A stretch of 64,000 nucleotides of DNA from Glebionis coronaria (lineage: Eukaryota; Streptophyta; Magnoliopsida; Asterales; Asteraceae). Where the stretch lies: NCBI GenBank assembly GCA_025667525.1, contig CM046876.1:23833224-23897223 (forward strand), read 5' to 3'. How positions within the stretch are numbered: the stretch's first letter is position 1; each line of letters opens with the position of its first letter. Below the pieces are notes generated by a model. The model worked only from the letters and a program-made list of their open reading frames with translations. It was not told where the DNA came from and made no database searches. Below are positions 1 through 10,282 of the stretch, one piece after another. A program made the translations under genes and the position numbers.

Positions 1-540
1 AAGGAATGCTTTGGATTGGTTGGGGTTGTGTGGTCACATCCAAGGGTGCACTTGGAGTGAAGGGTGAAGAGAGCTCATTCATTCTTGAGTTGAATGAAGA
101 GGAGGTAGAACCAATGGAGTGGTTAGTACCATGGGTGGATGTTGTCTTGCATGGTGCAAGGGGTGGTGAAGGTGATGAGGAAATGAGGATTGGAACCATC
201 TCATTTTTGGGTGTGTGAAAGGGTGATGAGTTAGGCTTGGGTACCTTAATCCTAATCTTAAGTGTTTTCCTTGGGGTGTTTGAGGTTTTTGTAGAAACCA
301 TGGTTGACAAGGATGGTTTAAGGGTTAGGGAAGGATGTTTTGATGTGTGAAGAACATGACTAACAAGGTGGGTTTAAATGGGTGAGGGGATGATCCAAAC
401 TAGTAATGGGTTAAAATAATTTTAGGTGAATAATGAATTTAGGTAAGCTAGTTTAGGAAATGTGCAGTTTATTACAGAAAATCATGCAGTGTTTACACAT
501 AATTGAGAAAACAGTGTAAAGCAAAAGATGCTGTCGGACA
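1..540. other. Left flank without a recognised gene
   Basis: I recognise no gene here. A 70-codon plus-strand reading frame at 6-218 has no familiar motif and no ORF continues it. The stretch is G-rich on the plus strand up to about 400 and then becomes A/T-rich. Because a retroelement ORF and a palindromic repeat follow directly, it probably belongs to the 3' part of the same minus-strand element, but this is an inference. Confidence 0.35.
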
Positions 541-548
541 CAGTGGCG

Positions 549-613
549 GCGGTTCCTTATCTAGGATCGGCGGTTCTTTATCGATAAGGAGCCGCGGGTT
601 GATATGGAACCGC
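549..613. repeat. Four-unit palindromic repeat, copy 1
   Basis: A 13-bp unit, GCGGTTCCTTATC, occurs four times: direct at 549-561 and 570-582, inverted at 583-595 and 601-613. The two inner units abut and form a near-perfect palindrome, and the two outer units form a second stem around it. Closely similar clusters lie at 2822-2876 and 5179-5244. I do not recognise the motif. Confidence 0.8.
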
Positions 614-949
614 GACCAGAGGTCTTTCAAAAATTTCCCATCCCAAATTTTGGTTAACCCAGATTTTTACCAAAGGATTCACAAGCCAAAGTTAACTACT
701 GATCAAAATCTAAGAAGCTAACTATCATAAGGAATGCACAAAGCTATGTAAATCACAAACATGATGGCATAAGCAACATTTAGGATTAAAATAAATAACA
801 ATCCAAACATTTAGCATAAGTTAATACACAACCAAACCAGAGTAATAATAAGCAAATGTTTAAAGCATTACAAGACAAGTAAACTTTGACATAATTCAAA
901 GTCTTCACCTCCGTTTCTTCCCTAATCCCTTGATCATTTTTCTCAAGTA

Positions 950-2119
950 CTAGATTCCCTTTCTTGACTCAATCCGGTGTTCATGCAAATCACCTTGGGT
1001 TCGAAGATTTTGACGGTAAAGTTCCTCTAAATTGAGATTATTAGGAACTTCACTAGAGGAATGGTGAGGAGGGGAAGCAATGTCATCTAAACCATCCACG
1101 AATGAGTTTGTGGAGTGGTGAGAAGAGCTCGAAGAGTCAATGGGAGCACTTGTGCCAATGCCATCACCATCACTTGTTGGCATGTCCATGTCCTCATAAT
1201 TGAACTCTTGTTGCTCGGATTTACGATCAGATCTTGTCTTTCTCTTATATACCTCTTGAATAGGTAGCATGACCCGTTTGACCGGTTGAAACTGAGAAAG
1301 ATCAAGATTTGGAAAATCACGGCCAACCCTTTTAAAAAGGCGAGTGAGAAGCATTGCGTAAGGGAGGTTTGTTTTAGGCTTGTAAATAGCATAATTAATC
1401 CGTTGAGCGATAAAATATGCCAAATTGTAATTGGTGTTGGTAAAGATGCAATATAACATATGCACTAAACACACCGGAACATGATCCCGGTTTCCACCAA
1501 GACAAAACACATTTTCCCTAAGGATATTGGTCCATTGAACCATATTATCATTAAGGTCGCTTAAGAGAACCTCATGACGTTTCACCGAATGTACCTTAGT
1601 ATGAAGGCTTCTCTTAACGGGTCGATTACGCTTTTTGGAGACAATGTCGACAATGAAGTCAAGATCTATTTCCTCATGATCATTTGGAGGACAATTGTAG
1701 GATTCAAGGAGAGCACTAAGCTTCCATTTATCCGTGAAGCGACAAGTGCCTACAAATGGGACATCAAGAATTTGACCAAAAACTTCGAGAGAGTATTGAA
1801 TGAGTTGATCTTTCAAGATGAACCTAACAAATATTCCATCGTTGTTTTCAATGACGGAGTATGTGCTAAAGAACTCCAATAGGAATCGAGGATAGATGTC
1901 TTCCTTAATGTTCAACAAACAATCAAATCCAATGTTTTCAGACATGGACTTGATGTAGACATAATCCTTGATATCCTTTTGGACAACTCTACCCTCATGA
2001 AAGCAACGAGATTGAAGAGAGGAAAAAGTATGGGCAAGGTGAGTTGAGTGACAAAAGTCGGATAAGTTTGGCATATACTTTTTGGTGAGTTGATGATCTT
2101 TTTGGTATTGTGAAGGCAT
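950..2119 (-). CDS. Retroelement-borne ORF, putative plant transposon protein
   Basis: A 389-codon open frame reads from ATG at 2119 to a stop at 950. Its N-terminal 230 residues are a globular, aromatic- and leucine-rich region of the kind found in the 'putative plant transposon protein' domain of large plant retroelements; this resemblance is from memory and was not tested. The C-terminal 110 residues are acidic and Ser/His-rich (a run of Ser around residues 330-345), typical of a disordered tail. There is no zinc knuckle, protease, integrase or reverse transcriptase motif. An LTR end and tRNA-Met primer site on the same strand lie 1.9 kb upstream (4024-4037), so the ORF is most likely the only coding part of a non-autonomous element. 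It could also be a captured host gene. Confidence 0.5.
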   Translation of the reverse strand: MPSQYQKDHQLTKKYMPNLSDFCHSTHLAHTFSSLQSRCFHEGRVVQKDIKDYVYIKSMSENIGFDCLLNIKEDIYPRFLLEFFSTYSVIENNDGIFVRFILKDQLIQYSLEVFGQILDVPFVGTCRFTDKWKLSALLESYNCPPNDHEEIDLDFIVDIVSKKRNRPVKRSLHTKVHSVKRHEVLLSDLNDNMVQWTNILRENVFCLGGNRDHVPVCLVHMLYCIFTNTNYNLAYFIAQRINYAIYKPKTNLPYAMLLTRLFKRVGRDFPNLDLSQFQPVKRVMLPIQEVYKRKTRSDRKSEQQEFNYEDMDMPTSDGDGIGTSAPIDSSSSSHHSTNSFVDGLDDIASPPHHSSSEVPNNLNLEELYRQNLRTQGDLHEHRIESRKGI

Positions 2120-4023
2120 GATTAGTACCTAAATAAATATAAGAAAATATTTTTCCAATCACTCATATGAAAAGTAAAATCAAAAATAAAAAATAAAAAA
2201 TACGAGAATGTGTTATATCAATTTCTTGACAAACAAAGGATTGAATCCATATCATTCTCATGTTCACAATGTAGCTATTCCATCATTAACCAAGAACACA
2301 TGATCTATGTTAGATCAACAATGGATTAGAACATTGGTTTCCAAAACAAGGTTTTTAGGTAAGCATTAACAATGTCATTACCTACTTGTTCATGGGTTCA
2401 TCTCAAATCCATCTTTTAATCAAAATAATTAATCAAAATTCGGATTTGTTCTACAAGTGAGTTTAGTGAAATCTTAATGAATATGAACCTAAGAAATCAT
2501 AGTAAAATAACCATGTCAACCCACATTCCTATTAAGGTTTTAATTCAATTTCAATTTTAAAAATCCCCAATTATGAAAGGATGAACCCTAGAACAAAATA
2601 GATGAAATTGAAAGAAAATACTTACAATTAATTGATGTTAGATGAAGGATGAGTGAAACCCACAACTTGGAATCAATTAATTTGAGTGATTGGATGTTTT
2701 TGAAGCTTCAACAATGGTGGAAAACAAGAAAAACGCCGGTTGTGTGTTTTTGGGAGAGAGAGGGTTTGGTTTGAAAAAGAATAAAATAATCAAACTGGCG
2801 CTCTGACAAACTTTACTGCCCCCGATACCTTATCGATAAGGAACCGCGGGTTTGAGCCGCCTAGATAAAGAACCGCCTATAGAGGCAGGTTTTTATCAAT
2901 GAAAAACGCCAAATTTTAAAAAACCAAGTTTTTCTAAGATACTTAAAAATATATCATGAACCTTTTAGAATAACATTGGATCATCATAAACACTAGGCAA
3001 TATGTTTTAATGAAGGATTACGAGTTGAATCAAGATCGAAAAGAACCGAAACGGACAAACAACTACTCGTAGCAAAAAGACAAAGTGGAGAGAAGTCAAG
3101 GGAAGTGAATCAAGACTAGGACCAATGCTCAAGGGATTAATGACAATCTTCAAATAGTGGTAACGAAGAGCTTGTGTCATATATAGTGGTTTAAGACGTG
3201 CCTTTCCGGCGAAACGTTAAACGGATTTGGTAATGAATAAACACAAAGCAATTATTCATGTATAGACTAAGATCACTTTCAATAATAGTCTTAGTCTAAA
3301 CCAAAATATGAGCAAGGTTTTAATTCACTTTCTCTCCCACAAAGGGCCTACTAACCGTATGGGTGCAAACCATGGAAATCATGCTTGATACTTTAAGCTA
3401 CTACTAACTCACTCTAAATCACCATAGTGAGTCAAGTATCCAAGCAATGACGGTTTGAGAGGATAAAAGAAAAGAATCACAAACCACAAACAAATGTCAA
3501 GGCAAGGATGCCAAGAACAAGCACATAGTCAAGTAATGATCAAAAGAATGATCAAAGGGCGTGTGGAAGAACGAAAGCGTACCTTGGCCACAAAGAGCAA
3601 TCCATCAAGGAATCAATGCTATGCCCAACAATGACTATGATGAGTACTAAGTCTTCAAGGACTAGTATCATTCCCAAGCATCTTGGTATCATCATTCAAA
3701 GATGTTAAAGATCAATGAAGATGAGTCTTCTACAAGTGCAAGTAACTCAATCCACAACCAATTAAGTGATTGATCTTCATGAGTACCTACACAAAGCAAG
3801 ATGCAAACTAGTAGATACATTTCAAGAGTAGATCTAAAATGCATAAAGACTACTAATCTTAAGTGGGATGTAATATTATCAATTAAAAGACCTATTTTTC
3901 AAAAACAAAATAGTTTTGACCAAAGAGAAACTTTAGTACAACTTGACCTTCTAATTTGAGGAGACAATGGATCGATCCAAGTTTCAAAGTACAATATACT
4001 TCAAAGAGCTTGAGTGACCATCA
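2120..4023 (-). other. Non-coding leader of the minus-strand retroelement
   Basis: This 1.9-kb stretch lies between the primer binding site and the 389-aa ORF of the minus-strand element. It has no long reading frame on either strand and is A/T-rich. It contains the second palindromic repeat (2822-2876), which is listed separately. I see nothing else in it. Confidence 0.4.
2822..2876. repeat. Four-unit palindromic repeat, copy 2 (flipped, partial)
   Basis: Inverted units are exact or nearly so at 2835-2847 and 2864-2876. A degenerate direct unit lies at 2822-2834 (10 of 13 match), and a 7-bp remnant GAGCCGC lies at 2854-2860. Read on the minus strand, the order resembles copies 1 and 3, so this copy is flipped relative to them. 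Confidence 0.7.
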
Positions 4024-4570
4024 CTCTGATACCAATTGTAGAAACTAGAAGGGGGGTTGAATAGTTTCTCTTCGATTGGCAACCAAATTAAAATTACTTT
4101 CAATTTGGTTTGTATCAAAACTATCTTTTGTTTGAAGCTAAGTTGCATAATGATTAAGTTCAATTCAAATGCACTAGCAAAGATAATAGGTAAGTGTAAT
4201 GATAATGAAATAAGTAAAGAGTAAGGAAGGAGACAACCTAGTGGGAAGACACCAAGATTTATAGTGGTTCGACAATGAGGCTCTATCCTCGTTTCTACTC
4301 CACTCCTCGAGTACACCTACTCGAGATTTCCACTATATCCACAAGCTCCCTTCTCGGCGGAGAAAACCTTACATTGTTGCTTACATTATTTTCCAACACT
4401 AAGCTAAATGTCGAGACCTAATCTTTAGCTAGGACCAATCTACACAACGTTGCCTACTTCACAATTTTACGACACAAGGCTAGATGTCGAGTTCTAATCT
4501 TAAGGTAGAACCAATATTCACGACGTTGCCTACTTCACCATTTTACGACACAAGGCTAGATGTCGAGTTC
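4024..4570 (-). mobile_element. LTR end with tRNA-Met primer binding site (minus strand)
   Basis: On the minus strand an LTR ends with CTTCTAGTTTCTACA at 4037 and is followed at once by a primer binding site matching the initiator tRNA-Met 3' end (TTGGTATCAGAG, 4024-4036). The R/U5 part up to about 4570 is recognisable because it is repeated in inverse orientation at about 6841-7356. The other end of this LTR is not clear: no CCAACA terminus is seen before 5939, so the LTR may be truncated or rearranged. Confidence 0.65.
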
Positions 4571-5599
4571 TAATCCAAAGCTAGAACCAATCTTCACGAC
4601 TCTTCACTTTGAAGCTAAGTGAGAACTTCACACAACACAACTACTAATCACTTTCAAGTTTAGTGAGAACTCACAAGACACAACCACATCACTTTATAGT
4701 TTAGTGAGAACTACTAATCAAATCTATTACAACTCAACTAGACTTATCCAAGTACACACATGTAGCTTGGATTTACACAACACAAATCCAAACAAACACA
4801 TATGCAATGGATGTACACAACAAATCCAAGTATTCACAAATAACTTGGATGAACACAACTAGTCCAAGTATTCATAAATACAATGGATTAACCTAAAACA
4901 AAAAGGGTATCATGATGAATATGACTAGCTCATATATTCATCTTTATCACAACACTAGTGAATGAGTGACTTTCTCATTGGACAAGGTAAAGGAGGGGAT
5001 CAAGAGGATAATCATATGTAAACATCCTTAACACTTTAAGTGATCATTTACTAATGATTATGCTATAGAAAATAGAAAGGGGGCTGAGAAAAACATCCAA
5101 GAGGCTTGTTGGAAAATGAGATTTGACCCACTATTTAAAGGAGACAAAGTATAACGGATATATAACGGCTATCTGGGTGCGGTACCTTATCTAGCCCGGC
5201 GGTTCCATATCGCTAAGGAACCGCGTAGCTACTTAAGGTACCGCCACTAGAGTACGATCTGTTTTTTGTCTTTTAGTGGGGTAGGAATATCTGAGGTATT
5301 TGAAGCCTTCAAAGGATATTCTAATAGCATATGGAATATGCCATTTTCAAATTTTCATTTTCCCTTTTAATAAAACATTTTCTAAAAAAGAAAGTTTATT
5401 AAAAAGTATTTTGTCATATTAACAAAAGTGAGTTTTAAGGATAATCATTTTGATGATCACTAAGTATGATTAAGAAAGGTTAGTGATATGATTATTACCT
5501 TGATGATAGTGTTAGTTAAATAATTCGTTTTTATGTTTTACACTAAATGTGTTGTATAGTTTGTTGTGATCAAAACTAAGAAAGATTAGTTAACACTAA
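4571..5599. other. Non-coding, probably rest of the minus-strand LTR
   Basis: There is no reading frame of note. From 4620 to 4900 the sequence is low-complexity, with recurring phrases such as 'cacaactagtccaagtattcac' variants (ACACAACxxATCCAAG, four to five times). The third palindromic repeat lies at 5179-5244. The stretch probably contains U3 of the LTR ending at 4037, but the boundary cannot be fixed. Confidence 0.35.
5179..5244. repeat. Four-unit palindromic repeat, copy 3
   Basis: The architecture matches copy 1: direct units at 5179-5191 and 5199-5211, inverted units at 5212-5224 and 5232-5244. The outer arms read GGTACC on both sides where copy 1 reads GGTTCC / GGAACC, so the outer pair changed together and stayed complementary. 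Confidence 0.8.
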
Positions 5600-5938
5600 T
5601 AATGTTTTTAGGCATCACTTGCATTGACCGGAACTTTTACTCTCTTCATGGTGGTCTAGGACTTACTGATGCTACTAAAACCTTCAGCATGTGCTTGCTA
5701 TAGTGGACCACAGAAACTCAGATCCATTAACTCAGACTTCCATCATTGAAGAACTTAGGCCTAAGGAGAACTGAATAATCATTTGTAATATTTTTGTTGT
5801 AAGTTATAATGTTATTGAATAAATGATTATCTGATCTTTATAAGTTATTAATTGTTTAGTGCAAGTAAGAAGAAGTTGTTATGCTCACTTACTACTGACA
5901 TAAACTTAGGCTATTTGTATATCCAAATAGGGGGAGAT
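5600..5938 (+). mobile_element. 3' internal remnant and polypurine tract of a Sirevirus-like element
   Basis: The last 300 bp before the LTR contain no ORF and end in the polypurine tract AAATAGGGGGAGATTG (about 5925-5940). The preceding AAGTAAGAAGAAG...CTCACTTAC stretch closely resembles the same position in the complete Sirevirus of this window (minus strand, about 10140-10180). This marks the same clade. The element's coding part is missing. Confidence 0.65.
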
Positions 5939-7356
5939 TGTTGGGTCAGTGTTTACTGACCTTGAAGCAACTCTAGAATTTGAATATAAAATCCCCCTAA
6001 GTGTTTCATGTTTAGCAGTAAGGCCAGCCTGCTGAAGGATGACCAGAGGAACAAAGTTCCTACTGAAGACTTTATAGCTGAAGAAAGTTCAGCACTCCCC
6101 TTCCAGTGAACTTAGAATACAAAGGAGTCTTCGCTTCAAATACTAGGCGGTCTAGTTGCTGAAGAACAAGGACTGAAGAAGGGCTTTCAGTTCAGTTTGG
6201 CTTGACAATACCAAACTGAATGATGTCGATCTCCTTAGGATACTGAAGACTCTTCAGTATTCTGATGGTTTGCATTAGGCGGGAAAAGATAACTTTAAGT
6301 CAAAGAAGGTTGCTTGTATACTTAGATGTAAGTACAACCTTTATCTTTTCTAGAATAGTTTAATATGTACTTTGTACTGTTTATCCAGCATGGGCATCAA
6401 CCGCCCACTCGATAAATCCATGCATTGGTACATGCAAAATGCAAACCCTAATTTACACTGCCTATAAAAGGAGTGTACATTGAGACAAAAAGGTTAACCA
6501 ATAAAAGAGCTTAAATTCTAGAAAACCTTTCTCTCTCGATACCAACCAGACCATATAGCCAAGATGCATATGAACGTTTAGATTGGAGCTTAGACTTTAA
6601 CTTTGGTTAGACGTTTAAGTAGAGGAGATCAAACCCCATTGTCATTCAACCACTTTGTTATTCTGCAAACAAAGTGGGTTATAGATTCTTTATTTGATTC
6701 TAATAAAAGTCTATACGTTGAAAAGTATATTGGTATTGTTGTTTTAATCTTTCATAGTTCTTATCTATTGTTAAAACAACACACTTGAGTCGAAGTAAGA
6801 GTTATTACTTAAGATAATAAGTAATAACGAATTACTAGGGACCAACATGTGAAGTAGGCAACGTTGTGAAGATTGGTTCTATCTTTCGATTAGAACTTGA
6901 CATCTAGCCTTGTTTCGTTAAATGGTGAAGTGGGTGACATTGTGTAGATTAGTCTTAGCTAAGATTAGGTCTCGACATTTAGCTTAGTATCGAAAAATAA
7001 TGTAAGCGACGTTGTAAGGTTTTGTCCGCCAAGAAGGGAGCTTGTGGATATAGTGGAAATCTCGAGTAAGGTGTACTCGAGGAGTGGAGTAGGAACGAAG
7101 ATAGAGCTTCGTTGCCAAACCACTATAAATCTTGATGTCTTCCTATTAAGTTGCTTCTTTCCTTAATTTTTACTTATTCTTACTATCAGGTCATTCACAT
7201 ATATTACTTGTCATTGTTAATGCATTAAAATTGAACCTAATCATTATGCAACTAGCTTTCAAGTAAAAGGTATTTTTGAGACAAACCTAATTGAAAGAAA
7301 TTTTAATTATGATATAAACCGAAGAGAAACTATTCAACCCCCTTCTAGTTTCTACA
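5939..7356 (+). mobile_element. 3' LTR of a Sirevirus-like copia element
   Basis: The LTR starts TGTTGGGTCAGTG directly after the polypurine tract and ends ...TTTCTACA at 7356, giving 1418 bp. A TATA box (TATAAAAG, 6463-6470) sits where a U3 promoter is expected. The segment from about 6841 to 7356 is an inverted copy of 4037-4570, so the two elements share R/U5 but apparently not U3. No second LTR of this element is in the window, so no target duplication can be checked. Confidence 0.7.
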
Positions 7357-7712
7357 GGATCTTCAGCGACCTTTAGTGACCAAATCAAGTTTACGAACTA
7401 ACATTGATGCTAAAACGTTATAGGTAATGTGATTAATATTATAACTCTCAACGTGTTTGTAAATGTGCCTAATTCGGTATTACTCTACATTCGATTAAAG
7501 TACTTAACCTGACCCATTGCCCCCCGTGGTCAAATATTTTAGTTTCACTAAACGAGACTTCAGACCAAACGAGCATCAGACCGCGAATATGAGGATTCAT
7601 AGCATTAGTCCTAGGACCAAATCACATAAACCAACGGGTTTGATTTATCCTTTTGTTATACAGTAGTAGTTATAAGTCCTACGCACGAGACTTACACTAG
7701 TTACACGTATGA
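7357..7712. other. Intergenic, nothing recognised
   Basis: I see no ORF, repeat or regulatory element in these 356 bases between the LTR and the terminal inverted repeat that begins at about 7713. Confidence 0.4.
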
Positions 7713-7897
7713 TATAGAAAAAATTTCAAGATTTGTCCCTGTAGTTTACCCAAAATATCAAGTTTCGTCCATATCTCAAAATAAGTCCAAGAATCGTCCC
7801 AATTTTTGAAACTATGATCGAATTTGGTCCCTATTTTGGATGGGGTTAGTTTTCTCCGTTTAGTCTATCTATTAAAGGGGTATTTGTGTCTTTTCTA
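7713..7897 (+). repeat. Left terminal inverted repeat of a large DNA-type element
   Basis: The stretch GATATAGAAAAAATTTCAAG to about 7897 is matched in reverse complement at 21850-21971. After the copia element inserted there, the match resumes at 28043-28072. Phrases of the type 'atttGGTCCCTATT' and 'GTCCCTGTAGTTTACCC' are typical of long TIRs of plant Mutator-like elements. That assignment is from family style only; no transposase and no 9-bp target duplication were found. Confidence 0.55.
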
Positions 7898-9236
7898 TTT
7901 CATTAACTACAATTAAAAAAGTCACAATTTTTTTCCTTTTATTTCTTATCTCTCCCTCTCTCTCACATCTCTCAGCCTCTCTCTGTCTCTCTCTCCCCTG
8001 CAACCTACCCTGCTCCTCCATTAAGATCTGAAAAACAAATCTAACACCACCGTCACTTAATTCATCATCCAAAGATTCATATCCCTCGTCACAAATCACT
8101 GAATCGTCATCAACTACCAACACAAACAAACATAAACACCAAAGTCACATCTATTTACCCCGATAAAAAATTCCATCATCCATTAACTTCACCACTAAGG
8201 CTATGTTTGGCAAGAGCTTTTTTAAACCTTTTTCAAAGCTGTTAGCTTTTTTGTTAAAAAAATAATTTAATAGCTCTGTTTGGTACAATAATTTTTAAGA
8301 GTTGTTAGCTTTTTATTTTCACCAAGTAGCTCTTAAATAAAAAGCTGTTTGATACAGCTTTTTAAATTGTCAAGAGCTGTTAAAGCTGTAAATTACTGAT
8401 ACACCCTCCAACCATATTATAATTTATTTAAATATGTCCTTTTAAGTCATTTTACATTTTAATTTTTTATAGTTAACAACTAATATACCAAACACTTCTA
8501 TTAAAAATAGAGTTTTTTAGTAAACAGCTTACAGCTAATTTTACCAAACATAACCTAAACCTGAAGCAAACACTTTTTAGCGTCAGCTCCTAACCAAACA
8601 CACTTCATCAGTTTTTATTAAAAACTGAACAACTCATTTCCTGTTGATAAGTTGAAGAACACACTGATTTTTTAATCAGCTCAAACAAACCCTATATCAA
8701 ATTCCCCTTACTTATATTATGTTATCAAATCCATATCCACAACAAACCATCGCCAGCAACATTTCAGCTCTATTAACTGATTTTTTTTAATCAATTTGTT
8801 GAGCGACCCGTGTACACTCAGCCCTAACAATATTTCAATTTCTCATCGACTGTTTTTTTTAATCAGTTCCACCAAGACATCAAACCCCAAATTTTCACTT
8901 CACACAACAAACATTCAACAGCTTAGTTTACCCCTTCATTCATTCGTTCAAAAAACAAATCGAAATATATATTTTAAATATTTCCATTTGGATCTTGACG
9001 CCCAACTACATATGTATTAATCGAAAATTCCAAAACTATGAAATCAATAAACACTCATTAAAATCGAATCTTCAACTAACAACAATTCATGTGTTGGGAT
9101 TTCGATTGTAAATTGATGTTTTGATTGTTAATAGGATGGGTTGTTAAAGTTTAAGATGGTTGAAACTGATTAAGAAATCAGTGAATGATGTGGGTTAAGG
9201 ATCGAATGGAGGTTGGTATACGACAGAAGTGGAGCT
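7898..9236. other. Interior of the TIR element, left part
   Basis: Apart from the MITE at 8199-8555, this stretch has no convincing gene. It holds pyrimidine-rich runs (7930-8010, CTCTCTC type) and short frames of 74-85 codons without recognisable motifs. It continues at 21527-21849 on the far side of the Sirevirus, which is inserted at the GAGCT target site. Confidence 0.45.
8199..8555. mobile_element. Tourist-like MITE, 357 bp
   Basis: The element starts GGCTATGTTTGG and ends CCAAACATAACC, imperfect terminal inverted repeats of the Tourist (PIF/Harbinger) type. It is flanked by the 3-bp target duplication TAA (8196-8198 and 8556-8558), the expected target. The interior is A/T-rich with several AGCTGTT / AACAGCT palindromes and no coding capacity. 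Confidence 0.75.
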
Positions 9237-10106
9237 TGAAAGTCCCAAAATACAACAATTGTTGAAACTAAGACACGAAAACAATAACACACAATAGATA
9301 TACTTTTCAAACGAGTAATCCTTTATTAACTATTATCAACAAAGTATTACAAAGTGTTATGAATACACCTGTTGAATAACAACAAGAAATGAACCCTAGA
9401 ACAAGTAAACTTGATTCGAGACTCAAGTTTACAAGTGAACCAACGAGTCGCTGATGGACAGCTGAGGCCTCAGTGGTTCAAGTGGGAGAAAGAACTTAGA
9501 TAAAGATTCCAAGCACAAGGGTTAAATCTTAACTTCTTTCTCATCCCCTATTTATAGTGGTACGAGGTTTTATCCTTAGTGGGGGTAGTTGATACGTGTC
9601 ATCTTCTGAATGGAAGAGTACAACGTATTAAATGCATGTCCAAATCGAGACATGCCTTTAACTACTTTAGGTAAACAGTTCTGCCAATTGTTCACCTTTG
9701 TCCCACTAGGTCCTACTAGGCATTGACTTTGAATCTCTTGTTTTGTCCCGCTCAAAACACTTGTAAGATTCTCCCGCCTAAACTATAAGGGGTTGGATAA
9801 GCTTTGCTTGATCCAAGTCTCTAGGGTTCTTAAGTGATCTCTGAGTGTTGTCAACTCAGAGATCCTTGAACACCAGTGCATTCCTTTGACATCCCAGCTA
9901 TCCATAATCGCTGGTGAGTCTGACTTCAGATTGTCTTCGACTTCTCTGACGTTGTCTTTGACTTGAATGATCCTGGTGTGCCAGCTGAGGCTTTGCCTTC
10001 CACTGGTCTAGTCTCTGTCGCTGGTCCTCTCAGCGACCTTTCAACACTTAGTCTAATTTAAACAAATCTAGATAGGGCCATAGTTAAAACTTTCATTGGC
10101 CCAACA
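9237..10106 (-). repeat. 3' LTR of the Sirevirus
   Basis: On the minus strand it begins TGTTGGGCCAATG at 10106 and ends ...GGGACTTTCA at 9237. A TATA box is visible as CTATTTATAG on the plus strand (about 9548-9557). It differs from the 5' LTR at two bases, near 9570 and 9688. Confidence 0.93.
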
Positions 10107-10122
10107 ATCTCCCCCTATTTGT
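10107..10122 (-). other. Polypurine tract of the Sirevirus
   Basis: Read on the minus strand the sequence AAATAGGGGGAGAT directly precedes the 3' LTR. It is the expected primer site for plus-strand DNA synthesis. Its AGGGGGAG core (10109-10116) recurs inside the element at 11405-11412, 12452-12459, 12554-12561 and 12657-12664. Confidence 0.85.
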
Positions 10123-10282
10123 TTATAAATTATACTAAGTCTAAAATTATTGTAAGTGAGTACACAGCTTCTTCTTACACATAATTCAACAAACATACCT
10201 CAAAGTTTTATTAAACAGAATGAACCTAGTCTATTACAATAGCACCCTAAGGTGAAAACATAAACAAAAATAAATAGGTTCT

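Noticed and set aside
503..721. Plus-strand frame reading through the first palindromic repeat (repeated GGSLS)
   Set aside because: The peptide repeat is a by-product of the 13-bp DNA repeat; copies 2 and 3 are not in matching frames.
1574..1882. Plus-strand frame of 102 codons
   Set aside because: It is antisense to the longer 389-codon frame and has no recognisable motif; it is a shadow of that ORF.
5939..7356. Possible solo LTR
   Set aside because: A polypurine tract and a 3' internal remnant directly precede it, so it is the 3' LTR of a truncated element and not a solo LTR.
7872..8129. Minus-strand frame of 85 codons in the TIR element
   Set aside because: It runs through a CTCTCTC low-complexity stretch and into the TIR and has no known motif.
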